The notes under the pieces were generated by a model. The model searched no databases and was not told the origin of the DNA. It saw only the letters and a program-made list of their open reading frames with translations. Positions 1 to 7,778 of a stretch of 64,000 nucleotides of DNA are shown piece after piece. Origin of the DNA: Neobacillus notoginsengisoli (GTDB lineage Bacteria; Bacillota; Bacilli; Bacillales; Cytobacillaceae); assembly GCF_003515685.1 (NCBI RefSeq), contig NZ_QWEG01000001.1, forward strand, positions 1-64,000, written 5' to 3'. Within the stretch, counting starts at the first letter, position 1. The number at the start of each line of letters is the position of its first letter. The position numbers and the translations under genes are program-made.

Positions 1-58
1 TATCGTATGCATGAATGATTTTGATTTTATCTTGGAGGGAAAGTGCCCTTTTTGACAT
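1..58 (-). CDS. Transposase OrfA-like N-terminus (partial)
   Basis: Only the first 19 codons are in the window: ATG at 58 on the minus strand, reading MSKRALSLQDKIKIIHAYD. This resembles the first helix of the helix-turn-helix domain of IS3-family OrfA proteins. An AAGGGGAG ribosome-binding site lies 8 nt upstream and is itself one arm of the hairpin at 67-120. The reading frame stays open to the window edge. It could be another short DNA-binding protein, and 19 residues cannot settle this. Confidence 0.45.
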   Translation of the reverse strand, partial: MSKRALSLQDKIKIIHAYD

Positions 59-66
59 AATAAAAA

Positions 67-120
67 CTCCCCTTAAAGTAAACAGATTTTTATTTTTTAA
101 TCTGTCTACCTTAAGGGGAG
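67..120. repeat. 22-bp inverted repeat, hairpin over transposase RBS
   Basis: Arms 67-88 and 99-120 pair over 22 bp with a 10-nt AT-rich loop. On the minus strand the inner arm contains the AAGGGGAG ribosome-binding site of the transposase-like ORF, so an RNA read in from outside the element would hide that site. Sequestering hairpins of this kind are known in other insertion sequences as protection against read-through expression. The role here is inferred. Confidence 0.6.
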
Positions 121-190
121 CATATCATTTTCTTCAAGCGTTTTTTCTTTACATTTGATTCTCTTTTGAAAACTGCACAAGTTCATCCTT

Positions 191-811
191 CTAGTACGTC
201 AGCGCAGCCCGGCAATGCAAGTATTGATCACTTTCTAGTTGTTTGCATGCGAAGTCGGCAGTGTCGTAGATTGAGATGGAAGATGGATTTTCCGGCAGCA
301 TATTCCGGCCGACCCGGTAGGTGCCAAGCCGTTCGCCGACCGGCAGGTAAGTCGGGCAGACAGCCGTCCAATCAAGGCCGGACTCTTTGAGGATTAGCCA
401 GGCCTTTAAATGCTCCTCCGCATCCTTCGTCGTTTTCCTGCGAGATTCGGCGGATTGGAACCGGTAAAGCTCCGGTTCTGATCTTGCCTGGGTAATCCCG
501 GCTGTGCTGATGAGAATGATCCGGCGGATGCTGTTTTCCTTCATTGCGTGAATGATATGCGGCATCGAATCGGAAAGTGTTGTTCCGCCTCCCGTATTCA
601 GGGTGCTGATGACGGCATCACAGCCTTTAACTGTAGCACGCACATCGTGTTCATTTATTGCATCACCGTGGAAAATTTTCAGGCGCGGGTTTTTCAACTC
701 CAGTTTATCGGGACTCCGGACAAGCGCGTGAACCCCATGGCCATCCCGAAGATAGTTTTCCAGAATAACTGAGCCAACTCTACCAGTGGCGCCAAACAGA
801 CATATTTTCAC
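191..811 (-). CDS. NAD(P)-binding Rossmann-fold protein (NmrA/SDR-like)
   Basis: A 206-aa protein opening with the dinucleotide-binding motif GATGRVG at residues 8-14, typical of atypical short-chain dehydrogenases of the NmrA or biliverdin-reductase-B type. A second strand, DAVISTLNTGGG near 65-76, and an LISTAG segment near 99-104 fit the same fold. It probably binds NAD(P)H as a reductase or redox sensor; the substrate cannot be predicted. An AAAGGTGA ribosome-binding site precedes the ATG at 811. It is transcribed alone towards the IS-like end. No terminator of its own is obvious apart from the hairpin at 67-120. Confidence 0.85.
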   Translation of the reverse strand: MKICLFGATGRVGSVILENYLRDGHGVHALVRSPDKLELKNPRLKIFHGDAINEHDVRATVKGCDAVISTLNTGGGTTLSDSMPHIIHAMKENSIRRIILISTAGITQARSEPELYRFQSAESRRKTTKDAEEHLKAWLILKESGLDWTAVCPTYLPVGERLGTYRVGRNMLPENPSSISIYDTADFACKQLESDQYLHCRAALTY

Positions 812-909
812 GAAACGTTCACCTTTCTGTCACGAAAATGAGATATTCCCCCGCTTTTTTCATGGTACTTTTGAAATGAAACACATTTAGAAAAATAGGG
901 GTGTTGGGG

Positions 910-987
910 ATGTTTTCAGTTACACTAACGATTGGCAGTGTCATGATTCTCGTTTATTTTATCGGATATATAATTGCGAAACCATGA
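910..987 (+). CDS. 25-aa single-pass membrane mini-protein
   Basis: A short ORF (MFSVTLTIGSVMILVYFIGYI and four further residues) starts at ATG 910 behind a GGGGTGTTGGGG ribosome-binding region. Almost the whole product is one hydrophobic helix ending in a lysine, as in known bacterial membrane mini-proteins. It sits alone between the NAD(P)-binding protein and the acetyltransferase. No family is recognised. The evidence is the ribosome-binding site plus the composition, so chance remains possible. Confidence 0.45.
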   Translation: MFSVTLTIGSVMILVYFIGYIIAKP

Positions 988-1130
988 ATCTGCGGGCAGT
1001 TGCCTGCAGGTTTTTATTTTGTCGACTAAACGAACGTATATTCCTATCATCGCCTAAAGAGAAATATTTTGCAAAAGAAAGCCGTGTGGTATTATTTAGA
1101 AACAATTGTGGAAGTCAGGGGATGGTAAGA

Positions 1131-1649
1131 GTGGGTATTAAAATCAGGCAGGAAGTTGCAGAAGATATTCAAGCTGTAGAAGAAGTCATCAAAAGGGCCT
1201 TTGCCAACGTCGAAATGAGTGATCAAACAGAACACGAACTTGTTGCGAGATTAAGGAATTCGGAAGCCTTCGTTCCGGAACTCTCGCTAGTCGCGGTCAA
1301 AGGTGAGGCTGGCGAAGTTATTGGTCACATCCTGTTTTCAAAAGCAACAATCGGACAGTCGGAAACACTGGCCCTCGCGCCTGTATCCGTTTTGCCGGAG
1401 TACCAGAATCAGGGGATTGGCGGGCAATTAATAAACGAAGGGCTGAAGTGGGCAAAAAAAATCGGCTACGGTTCAGTCATCGTCCTCGGCCATCCAGAAT
1501 ACTATCCGAAATTCGGCTTTAAAAAGGCTTCATTATGGGGAGTTAAGGCGCCGTGGGATGTACCCGATGAGGCTTTTATGGCGTTGGAATTGACACCGGC
1601 CGCGCTAGAAGGAGTTTTCGGAGTGGTACGCTACTCAGACGCGTTTTAA
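1131..1649 (+). CDS. GNAT family N-acetyltransferase
   Basis: About 172 aa. It carries the GNAT acetyl-CoA-binding signature: ALAPVSVLPEYQNQGIGGQL is followed by the Q/R-x-x-G-x-G/A loop (QNQGIGGQ), and the C-terminal YYPKFGFKKA segment is typical of YhbS-type acetyltransferases. It transfers acetyl from acetyl-CoA to an unknown amine. GTG at 1131 is preferred because an AGGGGA ribosome-binding site lies about 9 nt upstream. The in-frame ATG at 1122 abuts that site, and the frame upstream to 984 is low-complexity and unlike the family. A terminator follows at once, so it is monocistronic. Confidence 0.85.
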   Translation: MGIKIRQEVAEDIQAVEEVIKRAFANVEMSDQTEHELVARLRNSEAFVPELSLVAVKGEAGEVIGHILFSKATIGQSETLALAPVSVLPEYQNQGIGGQLINEGLKWAKKIGYGSVIVLGHPEYYPKFGFKKASLWGVKAPWDVPDEAFMALELTPAALEGVFGVVRYSDAF

Positions 1650-1660
1650 GTTTTGTTGGA

Positions 1661-1697
1661 AAGAGGCTAGGTCGTTTATGAGACCCAGCCTCTTTTG
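1661..1697 (+). terminator. Rho-independent terminator after GNAT gene
   Basis: AAGAGGCT-A-GGTC pairs with GACC-C-AGCCTCTT around a short loop with one mismatch, followed by TTTT. It lies 12 nt after the acetyltransferase stop codon. Confidence 0.75.
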
Positions 1698-1780
1698 GCT
1701 GTAATGGCGATTAAAGTGAGATCTAGCGGACAATATGCGTAAAAAAGTAGTCCGTTAAACAACTCAAAGGTTAATCATAT

Positions 1781-2362
1781 TCACTTTTTTCGAATAATCT
1801 TATCAATAATCCCATACTCCAAAGCTTCTTCGGCGCTCATAAAATAATCCCGGTCAGTGTCCTTTGCGATTTTTTCGACTGGCTGGCCGGTTCGCTCGGA
1901 TATGATTTTATTGACATGTTCGCGCAGTTTCAGGATTCTGCGCGCCGAGATTTCGATTTCCGTTGCCTGGCCGCGGGCTCCGCCTAAAGGCTGGTGGATC
2001 ATGATTTCGCTGTTTGGAAGAGCATATCTTTTTCCCTTTGTTCCCGCCAGCAAAAGCATTGCGCCAAATGAGGCAGCCATCCCGATGCAAATCGTGCTGA
2101 TGTCGGGTTTGATTAATTGCATCGTGTCAAAAATAGCGAAGCCCGCCGTCGTTGATCCCCCGGGGCTGTTAATATAAATGGAAATATCCTTCTCCGGATT
2201 GTCCGCCTCCAAAAAAAGCAGCTGGGCAATGATGCTGTTCGCCACTTGGTCGTTGATTTCATCACCAATCATCACAATCCGGTCCTTCAGAAGCCGTGAA
2301 TAAATATCATAAGATCGCTCGCCGAGGTTCGATTGTTCAATCACATAAGGCACTGTCGCCAT
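1781..2362 (-). CDS. clpP: ATP-dependent Clp protease proteolytic subunit
   Basis: A 193-aa serine peptidase of family S14. The catalytic triad falls at the standard positions: Ser98 in GMAASFGAM, His123 in MIHQPLGG and Asp172 in DTDRDYFM. The oxyanion-loop motif SPGGS is at 66-70. It would form the double-heptamer proteolytic chamber fed by Clp ATPases. In B. subtilis the main clpP lies elsewhere on the chromosome, so this is probably a second copy; the F after Ser98, where B. subtilis has M, fits some divergence. The ribosome-binding site is AAAGGGAGG. It lies 18 nt downstream of the sigma-factor gene on the same strand and is almost certainly co-transcribed with it. Confidence 0.93.
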   Translation of the reverse strand: MATVPYVIEQSNLGERSYDIYSRLLKDRIVMIGDEINDQVANSIIAQLLFLEADNPEKDISIYINSPGGSTTAGFAIFDTMQLIKPDISTICIGMAASFGAMLLLAGTKGKRYALPNSEIMIHQPLGGARGQATEIEISARRILKLREHVNKIISERTGQPVEKIAKDTDRDYFMSAEEALEYGIIDKIIRKK

Positions 2363-2380
2363 AAAAAGTTCCTCCCTTTG

Positions 2381-3064
2381 TTAAGCTGCCATGCAGCGAT
2401 AGCCGAGAGGTGTGCCGGAGTGGTTCGGAAGCGCCAGCTTTGTAACTTTAACCAGAGAGTGAATCCTGTGAACGTTTGAGATTAGCACGGCGGGATCATC
2501 TTCCAATAATGCCTCAACCATTAATTCAGACAACAGCTGCCGCTCCTCTTCCTGCCACTCGGCATCCACCGAATGGAGGCGCCGCTCGTTTTCCAACCGT
2601 CCCTTTGCCCGGTGGAGAAGCGATTTTACCGAGGTTTCCGTCATCGTAAGCAGCTCTGCTATTTCCTTCGCCTGATAGTTGAATCCTTCTTTCAAAAGGA
2701 AAATCACCGCCTGCTTTGGCGTAGTTCTTTCAAGCAAAAGCTTAACAGCATCAAGCCTGCCCTCAACCGAAGAAGAATCAAGCTGGACTGTCTCTTCCGG
2801 AAAACCTACAATTTCACGCTTTGCTTTCCGGGCCATGTCAATCCATTGATGGTAGGCTATTTTTTTCAAAAGGGCAGGGCTGATGTCTGCTGGTGCATAA
2901 TTCTGCAATCCTTTCAGCACAGCGGATTGAAAAAGGTCTTCAGACTCCCAATCGTTTTTCGTCAGGAAGCGGCAATACTTCCGAAGAGAATCAAAGTGCT
3001 TTTGCTCCAGTTCAGGCTCGGGCTGTTCACATTTCAAGGCAGGCGGATTCTTGCTGGCTGGCAT
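2381..3064 (-). CDS. Sigma-70 family (ECF-like) RNA polymerase sigma factor
   Basis: About 227 aa. The region-2 part (YCRFLTKNDWESEDLFQSAVLKGL, residues about 30-53) keeps the acidic DxEDLxQ pattern. The region-4 part (TTPKQAVIFLLKEGFNYQAKEIAELL then TSVKSLLHRAKGRL, about 112-155) is the helix-turn-helix for the -35 element. A C-terminal extension of about 65 aa follows region 4. ATG 3064 is preferred over GTG 3073 because AAAAAGGAG directly abuts the GTG and is 8 nt from the ATG. It lies directly upstream of the clpP-type gene; no anti-sigma gene is adjacent, unlike many ECF loci. The target promoter is unknown. Confidence 0.82.
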   Translation of the reverse strand: MPASKNPPALKCEQPEPELEQKHFDSLRKYCRFLTKNDWESEDLFQSAVLKGLQNYAPADISPALLKKIAYHQWIDMARKAKREIVGFPEETVQLDSSSVEGRLDAVKLLLERTTPKQAVIFLLKEGFNYQAKEIAELLTMTETSVKSLLHRAKGRLENERRLHSVDAEWQEEERQLLSELMVEALLEDDPAVLISNVHRIHSLVKVTKLALPNHSGTPLGYRCMAA

Positions 3065-3364
3065 CTTCGTCACTCCTTTTTCACCACTCTGCCTCTATAA
3101 CGAAAAACAGGCTGGGAAAGATACGGCAGAGTTCAATTAATTTAATTTATTTTACCACGTATCGCTTTGACAGCCTAAAGTTGGGAACTAAGCCAAGGAG
3201 GTTCAGGCTGGCTCTTTTTGCAAAAGAAAAACCTGACAAATAGGCTTGCCTAAGAAAAATAGGGGAAAATGAACAAAGGATGAAGCAAAAGCAGGTCCCG
3301 GAATGAGAAATGCTTTTGCCAAAATAAACCCGCCATAAGGGCGGTAAGAATCGGGAGGGGAACG
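3065..3364. other. 300-bp divergent intergenic region, sigma gene / fumC
   Basis: This interval must hold the divergent promoters for the sigma factor-clpP pair and for fumC. It is AT-rich near 3130-3160. No confident -35/-10 pair or palindrome was identified. The only clear element is the AGGGG ribosome-binding site before fumC. Confidence 0.4.
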
Positions 3365-4741
3365 ATGGACTACCGGATTGAAAGGGATACACTTGGTGAG
3401 GTGAAGGTTCCATTAGACAAGTATTGGGGGGCGCAAACGCAGCGAAGCCTTGAAAATTTCAAAATCAGTACAGAAAAAATGCCGCTTGACTTGATTTACA
3501 GCCTAGTAACTGTCAAGCTTGCTGCGGCTATTGCCAACAACGCTTCGGGAAAGCTTGCGGATGAGAAGAAGGATGCGATTGTTCACGTATGCGCGGAAAT
3601 TCTTGAAGGGAAATACGACGGGCATTTTCCGCTGGTCGTATGGCAGACCGGGAGCGGCACGCAGACAAATATGAATGTAAATGAGGTCATCGCCAACCGC
3701 GCGAATGCATTATTGAAAAGTGAGGGCAGCAGCATAACCATTCATCCCAATGATGATGTCAATATGTCGCAAAGCTCGAATGACACTTTTCCGACCGCGA
3801 TGCATATTGCCGCATACGGAAAAGTCGTGTCAACTTTGCTGCCGGCGCTAGAAAAATTGACCGAAACGTTCCAGCAGAAGGAAAAAGATTATGAAAAACT
3901 CATTAAAATCGGCCGGACTCATCTTCAAGATGCAACGCCGCTTACGTTCGGCCAGGAAATCAGCGGCTGGCGGACGATGCTTGAAAAGAGCGGAAGCATG
4001 ATTAGGGAATCGAGTAAGAGCCTGCTCGATTTGGCGATAGGAGGGACGGCGGTCGGAACAGGGATCAATGCTGATCCCGATTTTGGCGACCAGGTTGCCG
4101 AGGTAATTGCCGGGGTGACGGGCCATCCGTTCCGCTCGTCGGACAATAAATTCCATGCGCTCACAAGCCATGATGAAATTGTTTATGTCCACGGCGCATT
4201 AAAGGCGCTGGCGGCGGACTTGATGAAGATTGCCAATGATATCCGATGGCTTGCTAGCGGCCCGAGGAGCGGCATTGGTGAAATCACCATCCCGGCGAAT
4301 GAACCGGGCAGCTCGATCATGCCGGGCAAAGTCAACCCGACCCAAATCGAGGCGCTGACGATGGCGGTATGCCAGGTGTTTGGAAACGACGCAACAATTG
4401 GCTTTGCCGCAAGCCAAGGGAATTTCGAATTGAACGTCTTCAAGCCGGTCATCATCGACAATTTCCTACAGTCCGTAAGGCTGCTCGCGGATGGGATGAA
4501 GTCGTTCAACAAGAATTGCGCAGTTGGCATCACGGCAAACGAAACGGCCATAAAAGCACAGATGGAGAAGTCTCTCATGCTCGTCACGGCACTTAACCCG
4601 CACATCGGGTATGAAAAATCGGCCCAGATCGCCAAACTCGCCTTCAATGAGAACTTGAGCCTGAAGGAAGCGGCTGTCCGGACAGGCTACCTGACCGAGA
4701 GAGAATTCGATGAGTGGGTCCGGCCGGAAAACATGGTTTAG
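3365..4741 (+). CDS. fumC: Fumarate hydratase, class II
   Basis: A 458-aa fumarase C. It interconverts fumarate and L-malate in the cytosolic TCA cycle without an iron-sulfur cluster. Family landmarks are all present: [18 protein letters not shown] (about 98-115), the [21 protein letters not shown] segment (about 129-149), the catalytic [10 protein letters not shown] segment, and the superfamily signature [11 protein letters not shown] near 317-327. The length is typical. The start ATG lies 5 nt after GGGAGGGG. It is monocistronic, since a small hairpin and then a repeat array follow. In B. subtilis the gene (citG) is located elsewhere, so this position is a rearrangement. Confidence 0.97.
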   Translation: MDYRIERDTLGEVKVPLDKYWGAQTQRSLENFKISTEKMPLDLIYSLVTVKLAAAIANNASGKLADEKKDAIVHVCAEILEGKYDGHFPLVVWQTGSGTQTNMNVNEVIANRANALLKSEGSSITIHPNDDVNMSQSSNDTFPTAMHIAAYGKVVSTLLPALEKLTETFQQKEKDYEKLIKIGRTHLQDATPLTFGQEISGWRTMLEKSGSMIRESSKSLLDLAIGGTAVGTGINADPDFGDQVAEVIAGVTGHPFRSSDNKFHALTSHDEIVYVHGALKALAADLMKIANDIRWLASGPRSGIGEITIPANEPGSSIMPGKVNPTQIEALTMAVCQVFGNDATIGFAASQGNFELNVFKPVIIDNFLQSVRLLADGMKSFNKNCAVGITANETAIKAQMEKSLMLVTALNPHIGYEKSAQIAKLAFNENLSLKEAAVRTGYLTEREFDEWVRPENMV

Positions 4742-4775
4742 GAACTCTCCGGCTTTGCTCCATCCTTGCATGCAA

Positions 4776-4803
4776 AAATGCCTCCTCGAAACGAGAAGGC
4801 ATC
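4776..4803 (+). terminator. Weak hairpin after fumC
   Basis: ATGCCT-C-CTCG pairs with CGAG-A-AGGCAT around AAA, about 40 nt after fumC. Only a short mixed T tract follows, so this is a weak terminator or an RNA 3'-end stabiliser. Confidence 0.5.
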
Positions 4804-4952
4804 TTGCTGGTTGGCTGGGCTGGCCGGAATTGCACCGGCGCGCCGGGACAAACGAATGTGCCCAGACTCTAGGAGCCCAATGATCTGTCTTGGCGGACTT
4901 GCGAGAGGAAATTGCTACGTAAGTTCGCCAACATTAATGTATTTCAGAGCGT

Positions 4953-5653
4953 AACATATAAGCGGTTTCTATGCGACATGATTCCGTACCAGCACGGCAA
5001 TTTTGTCGCATAAGCGGTTTCTATGCGACAGGCTTCCGTACCAGCGCGGCAATGTTGTCGCATAAGCGGTTTCTATGCGACATGCTTCCGTACCAGCACG
5101 GCAATTTTGTCGCATAAGCGGTTTCTATGCGACAGGCTTCCGTACCAGCGCGGCAATTTTGTCGCATAAGCGGTTTCTATGCGACAGGCTTCCGTACCAG
5201 CACGGCAATTTTGTCGCATAAGCGGTTTCTATGCGACACGATTCCGTACCAGCGCGGCGATGTTGTCGCATAAGCGGTCTCTATGCGACAGGAATCCGTA
5301 CCAGCGCGGCAATTTTGTCGCATAAGCGGTTTCTATGCGACAGGCTTCCGTAGCAGCGCGGCGATGTTGTCGCATAAGCGGTCTCTATGCGACAGGAATC
5401 CGTACCAGCGCGGCAATTTTGTCGCATAAGCGGTTTCTATGCGACAGGAATCCGTACCAGCGCGGCAATTTTGTCGCATAAGCGGTTTCTATGCGACACG
5501 ATTCCGTACCAGCGCGGCGATGTTGTCGCATAAGCGGTCTCTATGCGACAGGAATCCGTACCAGCGCGGCGATGCTGTCGCATAAGCGCTTGCTATGCGA
5601 CAACATTCCGTTCCACAGTGACAATATAGTCGCATAAGCGGTTATACATTATT
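4953..5653. repeat. Tandem array 1: about 14 copies of a 52-bp dyad unit
   Basis: Dyad starts fall at 5005, 5057, 5109, 5161, 5213, 5265, 5317, 5369, 5421, 5473, 5525, 5577 and 5629, exactly 52 bp apart. A degenerate first copy lies at 4953 and a truncated one at the end. Each unit has an 8-bp inverted repeat, GTCGCATA and TATGCGAC, around a 9-nt loop. The roughly 27-bp linker contains a CCGTACCAGC core. Copies differ mainly in the linker and loop and keep the stem arms. The array does not code, because 52 is not a multiple of three. It lies between fumC and a small cysteine-rich protein gene. Confidence 0.95.
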
Positions 5654-5755
5654 AGTTTGTTCATCAACGCCAACCTTATACGGAAAGCCGGAGGGGAATT
5701 TTTGCATAGAAATACCTACTCGGCAAAAACTAACTAAAAAAGGAGGGAATCGGAT

Positions 5756-5998
5756 ATGGGCGTCTGTTCGGTCTGCAACGGCCTAAGAAAATTTGAAATA
5801 AACTGCGACAACTGTAATGAATTATTGGAAGAGAAGGGGCGGTATATGGACTACTTCGACGACTACAGCCCCTACATGCCCATCGATCAGATGAAACTCG
5901 AAGACGGCATACCCGATGACTATAAAAACCGCCAATGCCCCCACCTCTACCGCTGTTCGTCATGCGGAACCGATAGAGTCATCCTTATCAGCGAATAA
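5756..5998 (+). CDS. Small cysteine-rich, zinc-ribbon-like protein
   Basis: 80 aa. It has CxxC pairs at 4/7, 17/20 and 67/70, plus C61 and H63, a pattern expected for one or two structural zinc sites. The middle (residues 30-55) is acidic and aromatic. AAAAAAGGAGGG lies 7 nt before the ATG, among the strongest ribosome-binding sites in the window. I do not recognise a named family. It is the first gene downstream of repeat array 1. A regulatory or adaptor role is possible but unproven. Confidence 0.85.
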   Translation: MGVCSVCNGLRKFEINCDNCNELLEEKGRYMDYFDDYSPYMPIDQMKLEDGIPDDYKNRQCPHLYRCSSCGTDRVILISE

Positions 5999-6144
5999 CC
6001 TTTTTGACAAAATGAACCATGCCTGCGGTTTCCGGGAGCTCAACTCAGTAGAAAGGGAGAGGTTGCAGTTACCGCATCATTTTTACCAGAATATCGGACC
6101 AAAGATAAATAAATATGGTAAAATTATCAAAAGGGGGAGGGGAA

Positions 6145-6414
6145 ATGTCTGAAAAAAATCAAACAAATACTAATGCGGTAATTTCCTTAACGGTTGGTAT
6201 TCTGTCATTGTTCATACCTTTTATTGGCGTGATTTTGGGGGTTATTGGAATAGTTTGTTCAAGGAAAGCTGTAAAACAAATGAATCAAACAAATGAAAAT
6301 GGTAGAGGGTTAGCAACAGCTGGATTCATTTGTAGTATTGTTGGAATAATTCTTCAGCTTTTTGTGGTACTTAGTTATGTGGCCTTTTTCTCAGTAACTA
6401 CTATCAGTGGTTAA
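6145..6414 (+). CDS. DUF4190-type small membrane protein
   Basis: 89 aa with two hydrophobic segments (about residues 12-34 and 58-82). They are separated by a cytosolic loop with the CSRKAVKQMNQTNENGRGLA pattern, which is the DUF4190 hallmark (IxLGxxAxxxIxKxG-like loop between paired helices). Its function is unknown. ATG 6145 is chosen because GGGGGAGGGG lies just upstream; an in-frame ATG at 6115 has no such site. It is convergent with msmX and shares a bidirectional terminator with it. Confidence 0.8.
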   Translation: MSEKNQTNTNAVISLTVGILSLFIPFIGVILGVIGIVCSRKAVKQMNQTNENGRGLATAGFICSIVGIILQLFVVLSYVAFFSVTTISG

Positions 6415-6426
6415 ATAATAAAAGCA

Positions 6427-6512
6427 AAAAAAGAGCACGTTGATACCGACCCCCGAAAGTTAGATTTATTACTCTAACTTTCGGGGGTCGGTATCGTTTT
6501 GTGCTCTTTTTT
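6427..6512. terminator. Nested bidirectional terminator with embedded palindrome
   Basis: The outer arms AAAAAAGAGCAC (6427-6438) and GTGCTCTTTTTT (6501-6512) form a normal bidirectional terminator. Between them sits a perfect 23-bp inverted repeat (6442-6464 and 6473-6495) with an 8-nt loop, beginning GATACCGACCCCCGAAAGTT. The inner arm resembles IS150-group insertion-sequence ends. The structure looks like a terminator interrupted by a paired IS-end remnant, and it serves both convergent genes. Confidence 0.85.
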
Positions 6513-6530
6513 AAAGTAAGGTTTCTAAAA

Positions 6531-7643
6531 TTACTTATCCCCAGCTGGGCGGATGCGCTGCTCTGTTTCCACATCGAAGAAATGGACTTTGTTCATGTCA
6601 AATGCAAGCTCAAGCTTATCATTTGGATGAATGTCAGAGCGGGAATCTAGGCGCGCGACGAAATCCTGGCCGGCGAGGCTGGAATAAACCATTGTTTCAG
6701 CACCTGTCAGCTCGGCAACATCGACAAGCGCATCTATTTTCGAACCGGAAGAAGCATCGATGAAGACTGGCTCATCATGGATGTCTTCAGGACGGACGCC
6801 AAGAATAACAGGCTTGCCAACATAGCTCTGCTCGCGAAGGGTTTTCATTTTGCCCTCAGGAACTGCAATCGTGATATCTCCGGCTACGAACTTTCCATCC
6901 TCAAGCGAGCCGCGGAAGAAGTTCATCGCTGGTGAACCGATAAAGCCTCCAACGAAAACATTCTCAGGGTTTTCGTATACTTCTTTCGGTGTCCCAACCT
7001 GCTGGATCAGCCCGTCCTTCATGACGACAAGGCGGGACGCCATTGTCATCGCTTCCGTCTGGTCGTGCGTTACGTAAATTGTCGTTGTATCAAGGCGGCG
7101 GTGCAACTTTGCAATTTCCGCGCGCATCTGGACGCGGAGCTTCGCATCAAGGTTGGAAAGCGGCTCGTCCATGAGGAAGACTTTCGCATCACGGACAATT
7201 GCGCGGCCAAGGGCAACACGCTGGCGCTGACCACCGGACAATGCCTTTGGCTTTCGGCTCAGATACGTTTCAAGGCCAAGGATCTTGGCAGCATCTTTTA
7301 CCTTCTTGTCGATTTCAGCCTTCGGTATCTTGCGGAGCTTCAAGCCGAACGCCATGTTATCGTAAACTGTCATGTGCGGATAAAGGGCGTAGTTCTGGAA
7401 AACCATCGCGATATCGCGATCTTTCGGCGCTACATCGTTTACCCTTTTGCCATCAATGTAGAAATCACCCTTTGTGATTTCCTCAAGGCCGGCAATCATC
7501 CGAAGAGTCGTAGACTTACCGCAGCCGGACGGACCGACAAACACGATAAACTCCTTATCCTTTATATGAAGATTAAAATCTTCAACAGCCGTAACCTTAT
7601 TATCATAAACCTTATAAATATGATCCAACTTCAACTCAGCCAT
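6531..7643 (-). CDS. msmX: Sugar ABC transporter ATPase, MsmX/UgpC type
   Basis: 370 aa. Walker [10 protein letters not shown] is at 37-45, Q-loop [10 protein letters not shown] at 81-90, signature LSGGQ at 135-139, Walker B VFLMDEP at 155-161 and H-loop VTHDQ about 30 residues on. The C-terminal 130 residues form the MalK-type regulatory OB domain. In Bacillus, MsmX is the shared ATPase energising several carbohydrate importers that lack their own, which fits its position here without permease or binding-protein genes. The start ATG follows a GGGAGG site. A promoter must lie in the 135-bp gap upstream. Confidence 0.93.
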   Translation of the reverse strand: MAELKLDHIYKVYDNKVTAVEDFNLHIKDKEFIVFVGPSGCGKSTTLRMIAGLEEITKGDFYIDGKRVNDVAPKDRDIAMVFQNYALYPHMTVYDNMAFGLKLRKIPKAEIDKKVKDAAKILGLETYLSRKPKALSGGQRQRVALGRAIVRDAKVFLMDEPLSNLDAKLRVQMRAEIAKLHRRLDTTTIYVTHDQTEAMTMASRLVVMKDGLIQQVGTPKEVYENPENVFVGGFIGSPAMNFFRGSLEDGKFVAGDITIAVPEGKMKTLREQSYVGKPVILGVRPEDIHDEPVFIDASSGSKIDALVDVAELTGAETMVYSSLAGQDFVARLDSRSDIHPNDKLELAFDMNKVHFFDVETEQRIRPAGDK

Positions 7644-7778
7644 TTATAAAAACCTCCCACAAAAAATCTCCTCGCCTTAAGTGTACGCAAAACTAGGCGA
7701 AAACGATATGGACAGCCTGCCCAAACATCACCTATCGATTTTTGGGCACACTGCATGGAAAGGCTTTCAATCCCTTTG

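Larger units (their letters stand above)
1..122 (-). mobile_element. IS3/IS150-like left end (partial, runs off window)
   Basis: The minus strand reads, from position 122 leftwards, a TGCTCCCCTTAAGGTAGACA-type end, then an inverted copy of it, then a ribosome-binding site and a transposase-like start codon. The two arms (67-88 and 99-120) pair over 22 bp with two mismatches that become G-U pairs in RNA. An end beginning TG, followed within about 65 bp by a helix-turn-helix protein start, resembles IS3-family (IS150 group) elements. The other end and any target duplication lie outside the window. The assignment rests on remembered family features, not on a database match. Confidence 0.5.

Noticed and set aside
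984-1130. N-terminal extension of the GNAT protein
   Set aside because: Not family-like, no ribosome-binding site at 984, and it overlaps the 25-aa ORF stop.
4953-5653. CRISPR array
   Set aside because: Period is constant and the linkers are near-identical among units, unlike unique spacers; the dyad is 25 bp with no leader or cas genes in the window.
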